Below, in pieces: positions 45,301-52,918 of a stretch of DNA of 64,000 bases. This DNA comes from an uncultured Verrucomicrobiota bacterium (lineage in GTDB: Bacteria > Verrucomicrobiota > Kiritimatiellia > CAIQIC01 > Lenti-01): positions 1-64,000 of the forward strand of contig CALMBO010000013.1 of NCBI GenBank assembly GCA_937860055.1, read 5' to 3'. Under the pieces are notes generated by a model. The model ran no database searches. It was not told where the DNA came from and saw only the letters and a program-made list of their open reading frames with translations. Numbering within the stretch: the stretch's first letter is position 1; each line of letters opens with the position of its first letter. A program made the position numbers and the translations under genes.

Positions 45301-45929
45301 ACCAGCGGCAGCCCCAGCTTCCGCGCCAGCGCGACCATTTTCCGGTTCACGTCCCGCTGCTCCGGCAGCCCGTGGTCCTGCACCTCGAGGTAGAAGCGGT
45401 CCTTCCCCAGGATCTCCGCGTATTCGCCCGCGAGCGTCCGCGCCTTGTCCTCGAGCCCGTCCAGGAGCGCCTCGGCCACTTCCCCCTTTAGGCACGCGGA
45501 CAGCCCGATGAGCCCCTCGTGGTGCTGCGCGAGCAGCGCCCGGTCGATGCGCGGCTTGTAGTAGTAGCCGTCGAGGTGCGCGAGGCTCACCAGCCGCTTC
45601 AGGTTCTCGAAGCCCCGGTTGTCCTCCGCCAGCAGCACCAGGTGGTTCGCCTGGCGCCCGTTCACCAGCACCTTCTCGCGGTGGTCGCCGGGGGTGACAT
45701 AGATCTCGCAGCCCAGCAGCGGCTTGATGCCGTGCTTGCGCGCCGCCTTGTAGAAATGCACCGTGCCGAAAAGGTTCCCGTGGTCGGTGATCGCCAGCGC
45801 CACCTGCCCCTGCTCCTGCGCCCGCTCCATGATCGGGCTGCGGTGCTTTTCGCCCCGGTCCAGCGCGCACAGCCCGTCCAGCAGGCTGTATTCGGTGTGC
45901 ACATGCAAATGGGCGAATTTCGGTTCCAA
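42360..45929 (-). CDS. dnaE: DNA polymerase III alpha subunit
   Basis: DnaE is the replicative polymerase. The 1189-residue protein has an N-terminal PHP domain (FAHLHVHTEYSLLDGLCAL) and the palm with VGPGRGSGAGSLVAY and the metal-binding PDFDIDFCQMRRGEVIEYV. The third Asp lies in LLKMDFLGLKTL, the HhH region follows near GYAVGIKGVGAG-like YGLAGIKGVGAG, and an OB-fold/C-terminal domain ends the protein. The start is a TTG at 45929, which gives the conserved N-terminus; no ATG is suitably placed. A promoter candidate (TTGGAT-N17-TAGAAG) and a TTTTCCAC palindrome lie upstream. Confidence 0.97.
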   Translation of the reverse strand: MEPKFAHLHVHTEYSLLDGLCALDRGEKHRSPIMERAQEQGQVALAITDHGNLFGTVHFYKAARKHGIKPLLGCEIYVTPGDHREKVLVNGRQANHLVLLAEDNRGFENLKRLVSLAHLDGYYYKPRIDRALLAQHHEGLIGLSACLKGEVAEALLDGLEDKARTLAGEYAEILGKDRFYLEVQDHGLPEQRDVNRKMVALARKLGLPLVATNDVHYLAPEHAEPHEMLLCLQTQAKWSEPDRMKYGSDQFYLKSEAEMRKLFKDLPDAIENTWKIAGRCNVELALGGQKNPHFPNYQCPDGLTHKQYLTKIAAEGIRRLYGVEDLEHPKDAREKTIADRFRHELGVIEKTGFLNYFLVVWDFIHAAKQMGVPVGPGRGSGAGSLVAYAVGITGIDPLRYGLIFERFLNPERVSPPDFDIDFCQMRRGEVIEYVRRKYGADSVAQIVTYGTLGAKTLIRDIGRALEIPLPDCDRLAKMVPEVPGTTLEKAFKESVDFAQACKREPFAKEIMKFAPPLEDMPRQTGTHAAGVVIGERPLIELIPLTKDKDGNVISQWEAVPLEESGLLKMDFLGLKTLTVVREACENVKRTTGAEPDPDNLPLDDPKTYELLARGDTVGVFQVESEGMRDLLRQLQINRIEELIAMIALYRPGPMGMIPSFIARKHGREPIEYPHPLLEPVLKETYGIMVYQEQVQQAAGILAGFSMGQGDILRRAMGKKKPEEMAKQRQAFVDGCVKKKTCTAAKAGQIFDQIAEFASYGFNKSHSAAYGIVTFQTAYLKANHPVEFMAAMLSSEIGNTDKLPVLVAEAQKMGIQVLPPDVNESGLRFTPVKGAIRYGLAGIKGVGAGAVEALVKEREANGPFKGLVDFCERIENGDVNKKTIEALVKCGAFDFTGLMRGRLFEGIETAMGYAASVRKDRAAGQSSLFDLLGGEGTAGVHMKDADLPAGEPWPQKQMLAFEKELIGFYISGHPLLACTWTLEKYNQCDAEGFAKLPERTRTRLGGLVVNAQKRFTKPKKPDEVPRAMMSFRLDTLDGSISAVAFPEAYAQYGIHLQPDAAVMLCGAVRKDNGGGANTLTVDEIYPIDEVPARFTQGLTLHVNVGTWTEERMNELRDVIRRHPGQTPLNICLLYPDNAKVHLRAGSHLTVRISEALVKDCEKIVDSLYVAVRKEAGLRAAPEPRWKRSGG

Positions 45930-45962
45930 GGTCGTCTCTTTCCGGAAAAAGCGTACCCGATT

Positions 45963-45991
45963 CTTCTAGCCCATCGCCCCCGTGAATCCAA
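45963..45991 (-). promoter_or_regulatory. Candidate dnaE promoter
   Basis: On the minus strand TTGGAT (45986-45991), a 17-nt spacer and TAGAAG (45963-45968) lie 33 nt before the TTG start. Confidence 0.4.
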
Positions 45992-46072
45992 GCGGATTCC
46001 ATCCCGTTTTCCCGCCCGCAAAACCCCTTGTTCCCCATGCGGTTAGGCGCCCCGCGGGCCGTTTTTCCTCGG

Positions 46073-46091
46073 TTTTCCACACCGTGGAAAA
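46073..46091. repeat. TTTTCCAC-N3-GTGGAAAA palindrome upstream of dnaE
   Basis: A single copy, TTTTCCACACCGTGGAAAA, lies about 80 bp upstream of the dnaE -35. A GCGGTTA word some 30 bp away also occurs next to the parA copies. Confidence 0.85.
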
Positions 46092-46150
46092 ATCGGCCCC
46101 GGAAAGCAGGCGGCGCCTTCCCTCGCCGGAGGCGGAGGACCGGCCGGGAC

Positions 46151-46969
46151 TCAGTACACTTCGCGCCGGAGGCCGCGCACGGCCATCCGGAAGCCCATCC
46201 ACATCAGCAGGAGCCAGACGCCCGCGCCATAGAGCGGCACCCAGACGCCCCAGTCCATGTAGGTGACCGCCGCCCCGCTGCCGCGCATGGTCATCCAGAT
46301 CTGCGGCGCCAGCGGATGGTGCAGGAAGAATCCGCAGAAGATGGCCCGCGTCATCGCCAGCGTCGGATTCTGGGCGCCCTCGACCAGGCCCATCGTCAGC
46401 CCGCCGATCATCGGCAGCGCGAGGCACCAGAGGAAAAGCACCGCGCCGGAGGCCAGATAGGCGCTCAGCGACCGCCCGAACAGGCCCGACAGCCCCAGCG
46501 CGAGGGACGACAGCGCCAGGCCGGCCAGCAGGTTCAGCCCGAAGCAGACGAGCGGCACCCACGGCGCCAGCCCGCCCCAGAGCGCCGCGACCGCCATGAA
46601 CGGGAAGGTCAGCAGGCCCAGCCACAGCGTGAAGGTCCACGCGCCCAGCAGCTTTCCGCGCGCGATCGCCCCCGGCCCGAGCGGCGAATTCACCAGCGCC
46701 GCGTAGGTCCGCTGCTCGCGCTCCTGCGAGATGCGCTGCGCCGCCGCCAGCGGCGACAGGATCACCAGCAGGCCCGCCTGGCAGTAGATCGCGCACATCG
46801 CCACCATCGCGCCCACATCGCCCGGATCCACGACCTCCCGCCCCTGCAGGGCCGACATCAGGCTCAGCCCGCAGATCAGCAGAGGCATCGCCAGGAAGAA
46901 GGCCGCGATGACCCACAGCCGGCGCTCGCGCACCCGCACCCGCAAATCCAGCCAGAACAGCGCGTTCAT
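46151..46969 (-). CDS. ABC transporter permease (ABC-2 type)
   Basis: This 272-residue membrane protein has about six hydrophobic segments and the ABC-2 pattern: a first helix (LWVIAAFFLAMPLLICGLSLM), a long loop, then ILSPLAAAQRISQEREQRTYAALVNSPLGPGAIARGKLL, the coupling-helix region typical of NatB/GldF-like permeases. The ATG at 46969 overlaps the ATPase stop (ATGA). Together with the ATPase and the large membrane-anchored protein upstream it forms a three-gene unit. The substrate is unknown; NatAB- or Gld-like export, or envelope-protein extraction, are options. Confidence 0.85.
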   Translation of the reverse strand: MNALFWLDLRVRVRERRLWVIAAFFLAMPLLICGLSLMSALQGREVVDPGDVGAMVAMCAIYCQAGLLVILSPLAAAQRISQEREQRTYAALVNSPLGPGAIARGKLLGAWTFTLWLGLLTFPFMAVAALWGGLAPWVPLVCFGLNLLAGLALSSLALGLSGLFGRSLSAYLASGAVLFLWCLALPMIGGLTMGLVEGAQNPTLAMTRAIFCGFFLHHPLAPQIWMTMRGSGAAVTYMDWGVWVPLYGAGVWLLLMWMGFRMAVRGLRREVY

Positions 46970-47931
46970 CGCGAGCTCCCTTCTTCCAGCACCCGCAGCA
47001 CCACGTCCGCCAGCCCCGTATCCATGCGGCGGAAATCCACCACCGCCGCGCCGGCCCGCACCGCCGCGCCCAGGCAGGCCGAGGCCTCCTCGTCGGTGCG
47101 CGCCGCGAATTCCACGCCGCCTTCCACCGGGACCGGAGAGGCGCCGGCCGCGGCCAGCGCCTCGCGCGCGAGGGCCGCGTGCGCGCAGAGCACGCGCCAG
47201 CGGCAGCTCCCCAGCCCGTCCTTCAGTTCGCGGCGGTCGAAGAACGTCCTCCCCGCCGAAACCTCCACCCAGCGCCCCTGGTCCATGATGCCGAACCGGT
47301 CCGCCAGCTCCTCCAGCTCGGGCAGGATGTGCGACGAAATCACCACCGTGCGCCCCATCCCCGACAGGCCGCGCACGATCTCCAGCAGCTCCGCGCGCGC
47401 CTTCACGTCGAGCCCCGCCGCCGGCTCGTCCAGCAGCAGCAGCGGCGCATCCAGCATCAACATCCGCCCCAGCGCGAGGCGCCGCTGCCAGCCGGCGGAG
47501 AGCGATTCCACCTCCGCCTCCAGCCACGGCCCCAGGCCCAGCACTTCCACCGCCCGCTCGAGCTGCTCGGCGAATCGCGGCCCTTCCAGCCCGTGGACCA
47601 TCGCGAAGAACCGCAGGTATTCGCGGCAGCTGATGTCCGTATAGACGCCCAGCGGATCGGGCATCAGGCCGATGGCCAGCGCCGCCTCCGTCGGATTCCC
47701 CGTCAGGTCGCGCCCGTCCAGGTGCACGGTCCCCGCCTCCGGCCGCAGCAGGCCCGCGATCAATTTCAGCAGCGTGGATTTTCCCGCGCCGTTGGGCCCC
47801 ACCAGGCCGAACACCTCGCCCGGATGGACGTCCAGCGATATCGACTTCACCGCCTCCACCCCGTTGGGGTAGCGCTTCCTCAGTCCTTCCAGGCGCAGCA
47901 GCGCCGGTCCCGGATGGGCTTTCACGGACAT
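46966..47931 (-). CDS. ABC transporter ATP-binding protein (ABC-2 exporter type)
   Basis: The 321-residue ATPase has Walker A GLVGPNGAGKST, a degenerate signature LSAGWQRRLALGRML (usual LSGGQ replaced by LSAGW), Walker B LLLLDEPAAGLD and the switch His in VVISSHI. A C-terminal regulatory extension of about 90 residues follows. The track joins this to a shadow frame starting at 49083. The real start is the ATG at 47931 (MSVKAHPG) or 47943 (MGDAMSV), both overlapping the preceding gene. It pairs with the permease through an ATGA overlap. Confidence 0.9.
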   Translation of the reverse strand: MSVKAHPGPALLRLEGLRKRYPNGVEAVKSISLDVHPGEVFGLVGPNGAGKSTLLKLIAGLLRPEAGTVHLDGRDLTGNPTEAALAIGLMPDPLGVYTDISCREYLRFFAMVHGLEGPRFAEQLERAVEVLGLGPWLEAEVESLSAGWQRRLALGRMLMLDAPLLLLDEPAAGLDVKARAELLEIVRGLSGMGRTVVISSHILPELEELADRFGIMDQGRWVEVSAGRTFFDRRELKDGLGSCRWRVLCAHAALAREALAAAGASPVPVEGGVEFAARTDEEASACLGAAVRAGAAVVDFRRMDTGLADVVLRVLEEGSSR

Positions 47932-49802
47932 TGCATCACCCATATCACGCGCCCTTTCGTCAGCGAATCCTCCCACATCGGCGCCACCCGCGGCGGCACG
48001 TCGCGCTTCAGCGCCACCACCACCCAGTCGTGGCGGGGCGGCGGCGATTCCGCCTCCACCGGATGGTGGTGGGCCGGATTCCTGCACGGGTTGCTCTTTT
48101 CCCATTGCGACAGTTCGTCGTCCAGCGCCGAGGGAAGGCCCGACAGGACGTTGCCCTCGACCTTCTTCGCCGCCAGCGGATCGATCCGGTCGCCGGCCTT
48201 CAGCGCCCCGAGTTCCCGCCATTCGCCCTCGGCCAGCACATACGCGGCATCCACATCCGCCACCGCGACCAGCCGGCGGCCGGGCGCGTCCACCGTGCCA
48301 TCCTCCGGCACCAGCGGCAACGAGGCCGGCTCGAACCAGCCCGCCTCCAGTTCCAGCGCCGAACCCGTCGGCCGGCGGGGCAGCCGGAGCCGGATGCCCT
48401 CCGCCGCGATCTTCGCGTCGTCGCGCATCCACCAGCCGTCGAGACGCTCGTATCTCCGGCCATGCACGGCCGCGCCGGCCGGCAACGTCCATTCGGGACG
48501 GCCGGACTCGAAGGTCATCGCCGTGGCGACCGCGCGGCAATGCATCTCGGGCCAGCCCGCCATGGCCAGCCGGTATTCCGTCACGTCCACGCGGGGCTTC
48601 CTTTCCAGCACCCGCGTCCCGCCCGCCCAGATCGAGGCGAAGCACAGCACCGTCCAGGCCGGCAGGGTCCACCAGATCGCCACGCGCCGCTCGCCCTTGA
48701 GGCGGATGAACACCACGCCGAGGATCGCCGCCACGCCCGCCGTGAACACCAGCAGTCCCGCCAGCGTCCAGACCAGATAGGAATCCAGGTCGTCCTTGAA
48801 GAGATTCACCTGGTTGTCCAGCACGCTCTTCTTGGGGCCGGACCGTTCGTGCTCCTCCAGGTCCGCTTCCGCCTTCGAGGGATACAGGTCCAGCTCGCGC
48901 AGGCTGAATTCGCCCTTGGAACACCAGTTCCCCGGTTCGACGGATTCGGAAACCGCCTGGCCGTCCTTGCCCGTGCCCAGCGCCCCCCGGATGCGCTCCA
49001 CCAGCGCCGTCTCCCCGGACAGGCGCACGCCGCTCAGCAGAAGGCGGCGCAGCAGCGCCTCGCGGCCTTCCATCTTCTTCCACAGCGATTCGGTGAACCA
49101 GATGCCCCGGACCTGCCGGTAGGCCGCCATCTCATCGGGCAGGTCGCCGACGCGCGCGAGCGAACCCAGGTCCTTCGCCACCTGCTCCAGCGCCTCGTCG
49201 GCATTGGCCATGCCGGCCAGCGAACGCGAGTCTTCGGACAGCTTGCGCGCGGGCAGCATGCCGCGGCACAGCCGGTGCCCCGCCGCATCAAGCACCTCGT
49301 AGCGGGTGAACAGCGCGGCCGGCTTGCGGTTCCGGAACGACATCGGCGCCTGGCAGTTCCGGGGCAGGATCACCGGAACCCGCAGCGGAAACTCCGCCGG
49401 CAGCGTCCAGGTCTCCTCCGACACCGCGCGGCGCGGCACCGCCTGCGGCAGGACTCCCGGGATGAAATTCGTCGGGATGTCGTCCCCCTCGGGCCAGTTC
49501 ATGTCGCCGGGCGGCGCCACCGAATGGAGCAGACGGACCGTCAACGGCCCCTTCGGCGCCTCCACGCCGGACGTCACCCAGAACACCAGCGCCCCTTCGT
49601 AGCCGCGGTTGGGCTCGACGTAATCCTCCGCCTCGGAATAGGTGCTGCGCTGTTCAGGCTCCACCACCCAGTCCGGCTGGAACTCCGCCCGCACCGGCGC
49701 GTTCTCCGGCGCCCCCTGCCAGTCCGCCCAGGTCTCCCCGCGCACCGGCGACGTGGCGACGCCCCACACCAGCGCCGCTCCAATCCATTTCCATCCCTTC
49801 AC
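47922..49802 (-). CDS. Membrane-anchored extracytoplasmic protein encoded with ABC exporter
   Basis: This 626-residue protein was not recognised as a named family. It has a signal peptide (WIGAALVWGVATSPVRGE), an ~310-residue extracytoplasmic part, and two hydrophobic segments (LVWTLAGLLVFTAGVAAILGV and WTLPAWTVLCFASIWAGG) around residues 345-400. A ~220-residue C-terminal part follows, containing HHHPVE and ending MQCP. It starts with GTG (49802), with GGAG 9 nt upstream. Its stop lies inside the start region of the ABC ATPase gene, implying coupled translation. It is probably an accessory subunit of the exporter, comparable in position to auxiliary proteins of GldFG-like systems. Confidence 0.75.
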   Translation of the reverse strand: MKGWKWIGAALVWGVATSPVRGETWADWQGAPENAPVRAEFQPDWVVEPEQRSTYSEAEDYVEPNRGYEGALVFWVTSGVEAPKGPLTVRLLHSVAPPGDMNWPEGDDIPTNFIPGVLPQAVPRRAVSEETWTLPAEFPLRVPVILPRNCQAPMSFRNRKPAALFTRYEVLDAAGHRLCRGMLPARKLSEDSRSLAGMANADEALEQVAKDLGSLARVGDLPDEMAAYRQVRGIWFTESLWKKMEGREALLRRLLLSGVRLSGETALVERIRGALGTGKDGQAVSESVEPGNWCSKGEFSLRELDLYPSKAEADLEEHERSGPKKSVLDNQVNLFKDDLDSYLVWTLAGLLVFTAGVAAILGVVFIRLKGERRVAIWWTLPAWTVLCFASIWAGGTRVLERKPRVDVTEYRLAMAGWPEMHCRAVATAMTFESGRPEWTLPAGAAVHGRRYERLDGWWMRDDAKIAAEGIRLRLPRRPTGSALELEAGWFEPASLPLVPEDGTVDAPGRRLVAVADVDAAYVLAEGEWRELGALKAGDRIDPLAAKKVEGNVLSGLPSALDDELSQWEKSNPCRNPAHHHPVEAESPPPRHDWVVVALKRDVPPRVAPMWEDSLTKGRVIWVMQCP

Positions 49803-49897
49803 CGTTCCGGCTCCTTTGCAAACGCCATGACTTGTGCGCCCAGTCTAGGCCAGCGCCCCCTTTTCGGCCAGTTCGTTTTCGATGTGGATCGCCCGGC

Positions 49898-49925
49898 TTG
49901 TGTTTGCGCGGATTTGCCGTATTCT
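49898..49925 (+). promoter_or_regulatory. Promoter giving a probable leaderless mRNA
   Basis: TTGTGT (49898-49903), a 16-nt spacer and TATTCT (49920-49925) lie 7 nt before the ATG at 49933. No Shine-Dalgarno sequence is present. Confidence 0.5.
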
Positions 49926-49932
49926 CTCTTCC

Positions 49933-50388
49933 ATGTTGGCAAACTTTAGGCGATGGATCCTTCTGGCCGCCGTCCTCCTGCCCGCTCCCCGCGTCCTGGC
50001 GTGGGACAGCCTAACGTTCGATCTGCCTTCGGGCGGCCGGGAAAGCCTCTGGCGCGACGCGCTCGCCAAGCGATGGGATGGCCAGATCGAGCAGAAGATC
50101 GAAGGCGGCCGCGTTGATGTCGTGACCGACCGGTACGCCATTGAAGTGGAGTTTCCCCACAAATGGCACGAAGGCCTCGGGCAGGCCCTCCACTACGCGG
50201 ATGCCACCGGGAAGAAGGGCCTTCTCGCCGTCATTTCCTATGCCCGCGGCGAAGCCCGCCTCCAGGAAAACAGCCGCCGCCAGCTCGAGATGATCGAAAA
50301 GCTCTGCGTTTCCAACCGCATCAAGATGGTCGTGCTCTATCCCCGCCGGCCGGAAGCGTTCAAGCACCGCCCGGCGTCCCGGAAATAG
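49933..50388 (+). CDS. Exported PD-(D/E)XK-nuclease-like small protein
   Basis: This 151-residue protein has a signal peptide (FRRWILLAAVLLPAPRVLAWD). The core RVDVVTDRYAIEVEFPHKWHEGLGQALHYADATGKKGLLAVI resembles a restriction-endonuclease-like fold (Asp, then E-x-E in place of E-x-K, followed by the conserved Gln). Similar small exported proteins with E-x-D/E-F-x-x-K-W-x-E-x-x-G-Q are annotated as hypothetical in many Gram-negatives. The function is unknown. The start at 49933 is chosen because it gives the signal peptide and lies 7 nt after a -10 element. It converges on the OppF-like gene. Confidence 0.75.
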   Translation: MLANFRRWILLAAVLLPAPRVLAWDSLTFDLPSGGRESLWRDALAKRWDGQIEQKIEGGRVDVVTDRYAIEVEFPHKWHEGLGQALHYADATGKKGLLAVISYARGEARLQENSRRQLEMIEKLCVSNRIKMVVLYPRRPEAFKHRPASRK

Positions 50389-50401
50389 GGACCGGCGTCC
50401 G

Positions 50402-51376
50402 TCAGTACAAGTGGCACCAGACCCGGTGCCCGTCCACCTCGCGGCAGGCGGGCGCTTCCGCGCGGCAGATCGCCATCGCCTTCGGACAGCGCGGATGGAA
50501 CGGGCAACCCGGCGGCGGATTCGCGGCGGAGGGCGGTTCGCCCGGCAGCGCCTTCCGCTGCCGCTTCGCGCCCGGCACGGGAACGGCCTCCACCAGCGCC
50601 TGCGCGTAGGGATGCTTCGCCCCCTCCACCATCGAATCCGCCGGGCCGACTTCCGCCAGCCGCCCGAGATACATCACCGCCAGGCGGTGGGACACATGCC
50701 GCAGCACGCTCAGATCGTGCCCGATCACCAGATAGGCCAGGCCGTGCCTTTGCCGGAGCTCCATCAGCAGGTTGATCACCTGCGCCTGCACGCTGACGTC
50801 CAGCGCGCTGACGATCTCGTCGCACACCACGATGTCCGGGCGCAGCGACAGGGCGCGGGCGATGCAGATGCGCTGCCGCTGGCCGCCCGAGAATTCAAAG
50901 GGATATTTCCACAACGCGGATTCGTCCAGCCCCACCTCGGCCAGCAGGCGCGCCGCCGCCGCCTCGCGCGGCTCTCCCCCCAGCAGGCGGTGTTCCGCCA
51001 TCCCTTCCGTCAGGAGGTCGCAGATCGCCATGCGCGGATTCAGCGCCGCCATCGGATCCTGGAAGACCATCTGGATCCGGCGCCGCTGGTCCTTGGCCAG
51101 GGCCTTCCGGCGCGCGGGCGAAAACAGGATCTTGCCGTCCATCTTCACCGCGCCGGCGGTGGGCCGCTCCAGCCCTGCCAGCACGCGTCCCAGCGTGGTC
51201 TTGCCGCAGCCGGACTCCCCCGCCAGCCCCAGCGTCTCGCCGCGCGCGATCTCCAGCGAGACGCCATCGACCGCGCGCACATGCCCCGTCGTCCGCGCCA
51301 GCACCCCGCGCCGGATCGGGAAACGGACCTCCACCGATTCCAGCGAAATCCAGGGCGTTGCCGGTGCCGAACTCAC
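50402..51376 (-). CDS. Oligopeptide-type ABC transporter ATPase (OppF/DppF-like)
   Basis: The 324-residue ATPase has the OppF-type N-terminus (VRFPIRRGVLARTTGHVRAVDGVS), Walker A GESGCGKTT, the IQMVFQDPMAALNPRM Q-loop, signature FSGGQRQRICIARAL and Walker B IVVCDEIVSALDVSVQ. The C-terminal oligo_HPY region (HPYAQALVEAVP and CPFHPRCPKAMAIC) is complete. OppF normally works with OppD and two permeases; none is adjacent. It starts with GTG at 51376, 6 nt after a TAGGAT (51383-51388), suggesting a leaderless or very short-leader mRNA. It may serve a transporter encoded elsewhere. Confidence 0.92.
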   Translation of the reverse strand: MSSAPATPWISLESVEVRFPIRRGVLARTTGHVRAVDGVSLEIARGETLGLAGESGCGKTTLGRVLAGLERPTAGAVKMDGKILFSPARRKALAKDQRRRIQMVFQDPMAALNPRMAICDLLTEGMAEHRLLGGEPREAAAARLLAEVGLDESALWKYPFEFSGGQRQRICIARALSLRPDIVVCDEIVSALDVSVQAQVINLLMELRQRHGLAYLVIGHDLSVLRHVSHRLAVMYLGRLAEVGPADSMVEGAKHPYAQALVEAVPVPGAKRQRKALPGEPPSAANPPPGCPFHPRCPKAMAICRAEAPACREVDGHRVWCHLY

Positions 51377-51395
51377 GCGGACATCCTACCCGGAT

Positions 51396-52265
51396 TCATG
51401 GCGAAAGGAAATCGCGCAGTTGGTCCGCGCAGGCGGCCGCGTCGGCATGGCCGTTCTGGTAGAGGCATTCGAGTTCCGCGCGGTCCTGGCTGTAGCGCCC
51501 CACCGCCAGCGGCTTCGAAGGCCGGATGACCATCAGCCGGCCGCCGACCTCCTCCGCCTCCAGTTCGTCGAGCTGGCGGTTGTAGGTCTCGTGCTGGCGC
51601 CGCACCGCCTCGGCCAGCCCGGGAAAATGCCGGTATTTCAGGCGGATCGCCGCGCGCATCGCCGGACCCGGCGCCGGCTTGCGGAACCCCTGGTTGCGGG
51701 TCAGCACCACGACGCGCCGCGGGAACCCGTCCGCCGCCGCCTGCGCGAAGGGAATGGGATCGGCGATGCCGCCATCCAGATACAGCCGGCCGTTCACCCG
51801 CGCCATCCGCCCCACCATCGGCAGCGACGAACTCGCCAGCAGCGCCTCCGTCAAGGGTGCGTCGCCCTTGTCGAAATACACCGCCCGGCCCGTCTCGCAA
51901 TCCGTCGCCCCCACCCGGAACCGCGTCGGCGCCGACTCGAACGCCGCGAATTCGAAAGGCAGATGGTTCGGCAGTTCGCGATAGATGAAATCCATGCCGA
52001 ACGGATTCCCCTCCCGGAACCAGTTCCACCACGAAAAATAGCGCGGGTCCCCCGCGAACCGCGTGAAGACCTGGCGGTTCCGCCCGAACTGCCCCGACAC
52101 ATAGGACGCCGCGTTGCTGATGCCCGCCGACACCCCGATCACATACGGGAAGCGGATGCCCGCCTCCAGGAAGAAATCCATCGCCCCCGAGGCGTAGTGC
52201 GCGCGCATGCCGCCGCCTTCCAGCACCAGCGCGGCGTCCCCCCTCACCGGAAATGCCGTTGTCAT
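51396..52265 (-). CDS. Patatin-like phospholipase
   Basis: This 289-residue patatin-family acyl hydrolase shows the oxyanion hole VLEGGGMRAHYASGAMD, the nucleophile elbow VIGVSAGISNA (GxSxG) and the catalytic Asp in LYLDGGIADPIPF. It matches the bacterial YjjU-type group (DUF6363-like C-terminus with EELEAEEVGG-type helices). No signal peptide is seen, so it is probably cytoplasmic or membrane-associated. It follows the YgjV-like gene by 7 nt and is probably co-transcribed with it. The substrate is unknown. Confidence 0.9.
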   Translation of the reverse strand: MTTAFPVRGDAALVLEGGGMRAHYASGAMDFFLEAGIRFPYVIGVSAGISNAASYVSGQFGRNRQVFTRFAGDPRYFSWWNWFREGNPFGMDFIYRELPNHLPFEFAAFESAPTRFRVGATDCETGRAVYFDKGDAPLTEALLASSSLPMVGRMARVNGRLYLDGGIADPIPFAQAAADGFPRRVVVLTRNQGFRKPAPGPAMRAAIRLKYRHFPGLAEAVRRQHETYNRQLDELEAEEVGGRLMVIRPSKPLAVGRYSQDRAELECLYQNGHADAAACADQLRDFLSP

Positions 52266-52272
52266 TCCCGCC

Positions 52273-52902
52273 TCATAGCGCGTTCACGAATCCGCCGGCC
52301 TTGCCTTCCTCGCGGACAAACCCGTTCTTCGAAAAATAGCGGGGGTGCGAGGGGTGCCGCGCCACCGCATGGAACCGCTTGATCCCCTGCTCCTTGAAGA
52401 ACATCCGCTTCGTCCGGTAGAGATAGCGCCCCGCCTTGAAATCGCGGTATTCCGGAATCAGGAAATCGATCACGATGTCCGCATCCGCTCCCGCCTGCCG
52501 GTAGGAGAACAGGCCCACCGGCAGCATGTTGCGGAACAGGATGCAGGTATGCGCCTCCTGCAGGTCCTCGAGCGTCAGCCCCGGCGCGAACTCCATCAGC
52601 TCCCGCTCGTGGAACAGGAAGAAGCGCCGGAGATATTCCGCGCCCAGGCTCGTCGCCGGCGCCAGGTCGAAATAGGCGCTGTATCGCATCGATTGCAGCA
52701 GATACCACCCGTCGATCCCCGCGATCACCAGGTTGATCGCGCATACCGGCCACGACCCGATCAGCCAGCCGTACGCCCCGAACAGCACCGAGCCGATCCC
52801 GTTGATCAGCCGCAGCCGGAACACGTTGGTCATCAGCAGCGAAACCAGAATGATCAGCGACGCCGCGTAGCCGATCGCTTCCTTCATCCAATCGAAATTC
52901 AT
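52273..52902 (-). CDS. YgjV-like membrane protein with C-terminal acetyltransferase-like domain
   Basis: The N-terminal ~80 residues hold three hydrophobic segments (AIGYAASLIILVSLLM, RLINGIGSVLFGAYGWLIG, VCAINLVIAGIDGWYLL), the pattern of the YgjV/inner-membrane YgjV-like family. The C-terminal ~125 residues look like a GNAT acetyltransferase fold: an N-terminal helix with LEDLQEAHTC, strands around DIVIDFLIPEY, and the final KRFHAVARHPSHPRYFSKNGFVRE resembling the last GNAT helix-strand. This combined architecture is seen in some PVC and Bacteroidetes proteins, but a substrate is not known. GGAAGGGA precedes the ATG. Confidence 0.78.
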   Translation of the reverse strand: MNFDWMKEAIGYAASLIILVSLLMTNVFRLRLINGIGSVLFGAYGWLIGSWPVCAINLVIAGIDGWYLLQSMRYSAYFDLAPATSLGAEYLRRFFLFHERELMEFAPGLTLEDLQEAHTCILFRNMLPVGLFSYRQAGADADIVIDFLIPEYRDFKAGRYLYRTKRMFFKEQGIKRFHAVARHPSHPRYFSKNGFVREEGKAGGFVNAL

Positions 52903-52918
52903 GTCGTTCCCTTCCGGC

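Noticed and set aside
42492-45491. 999-codon plus-strand ORF opposite dnaE
   Set aside because: Antisense shadow of dnaE; the dnaE frame has all polymerase motifs.
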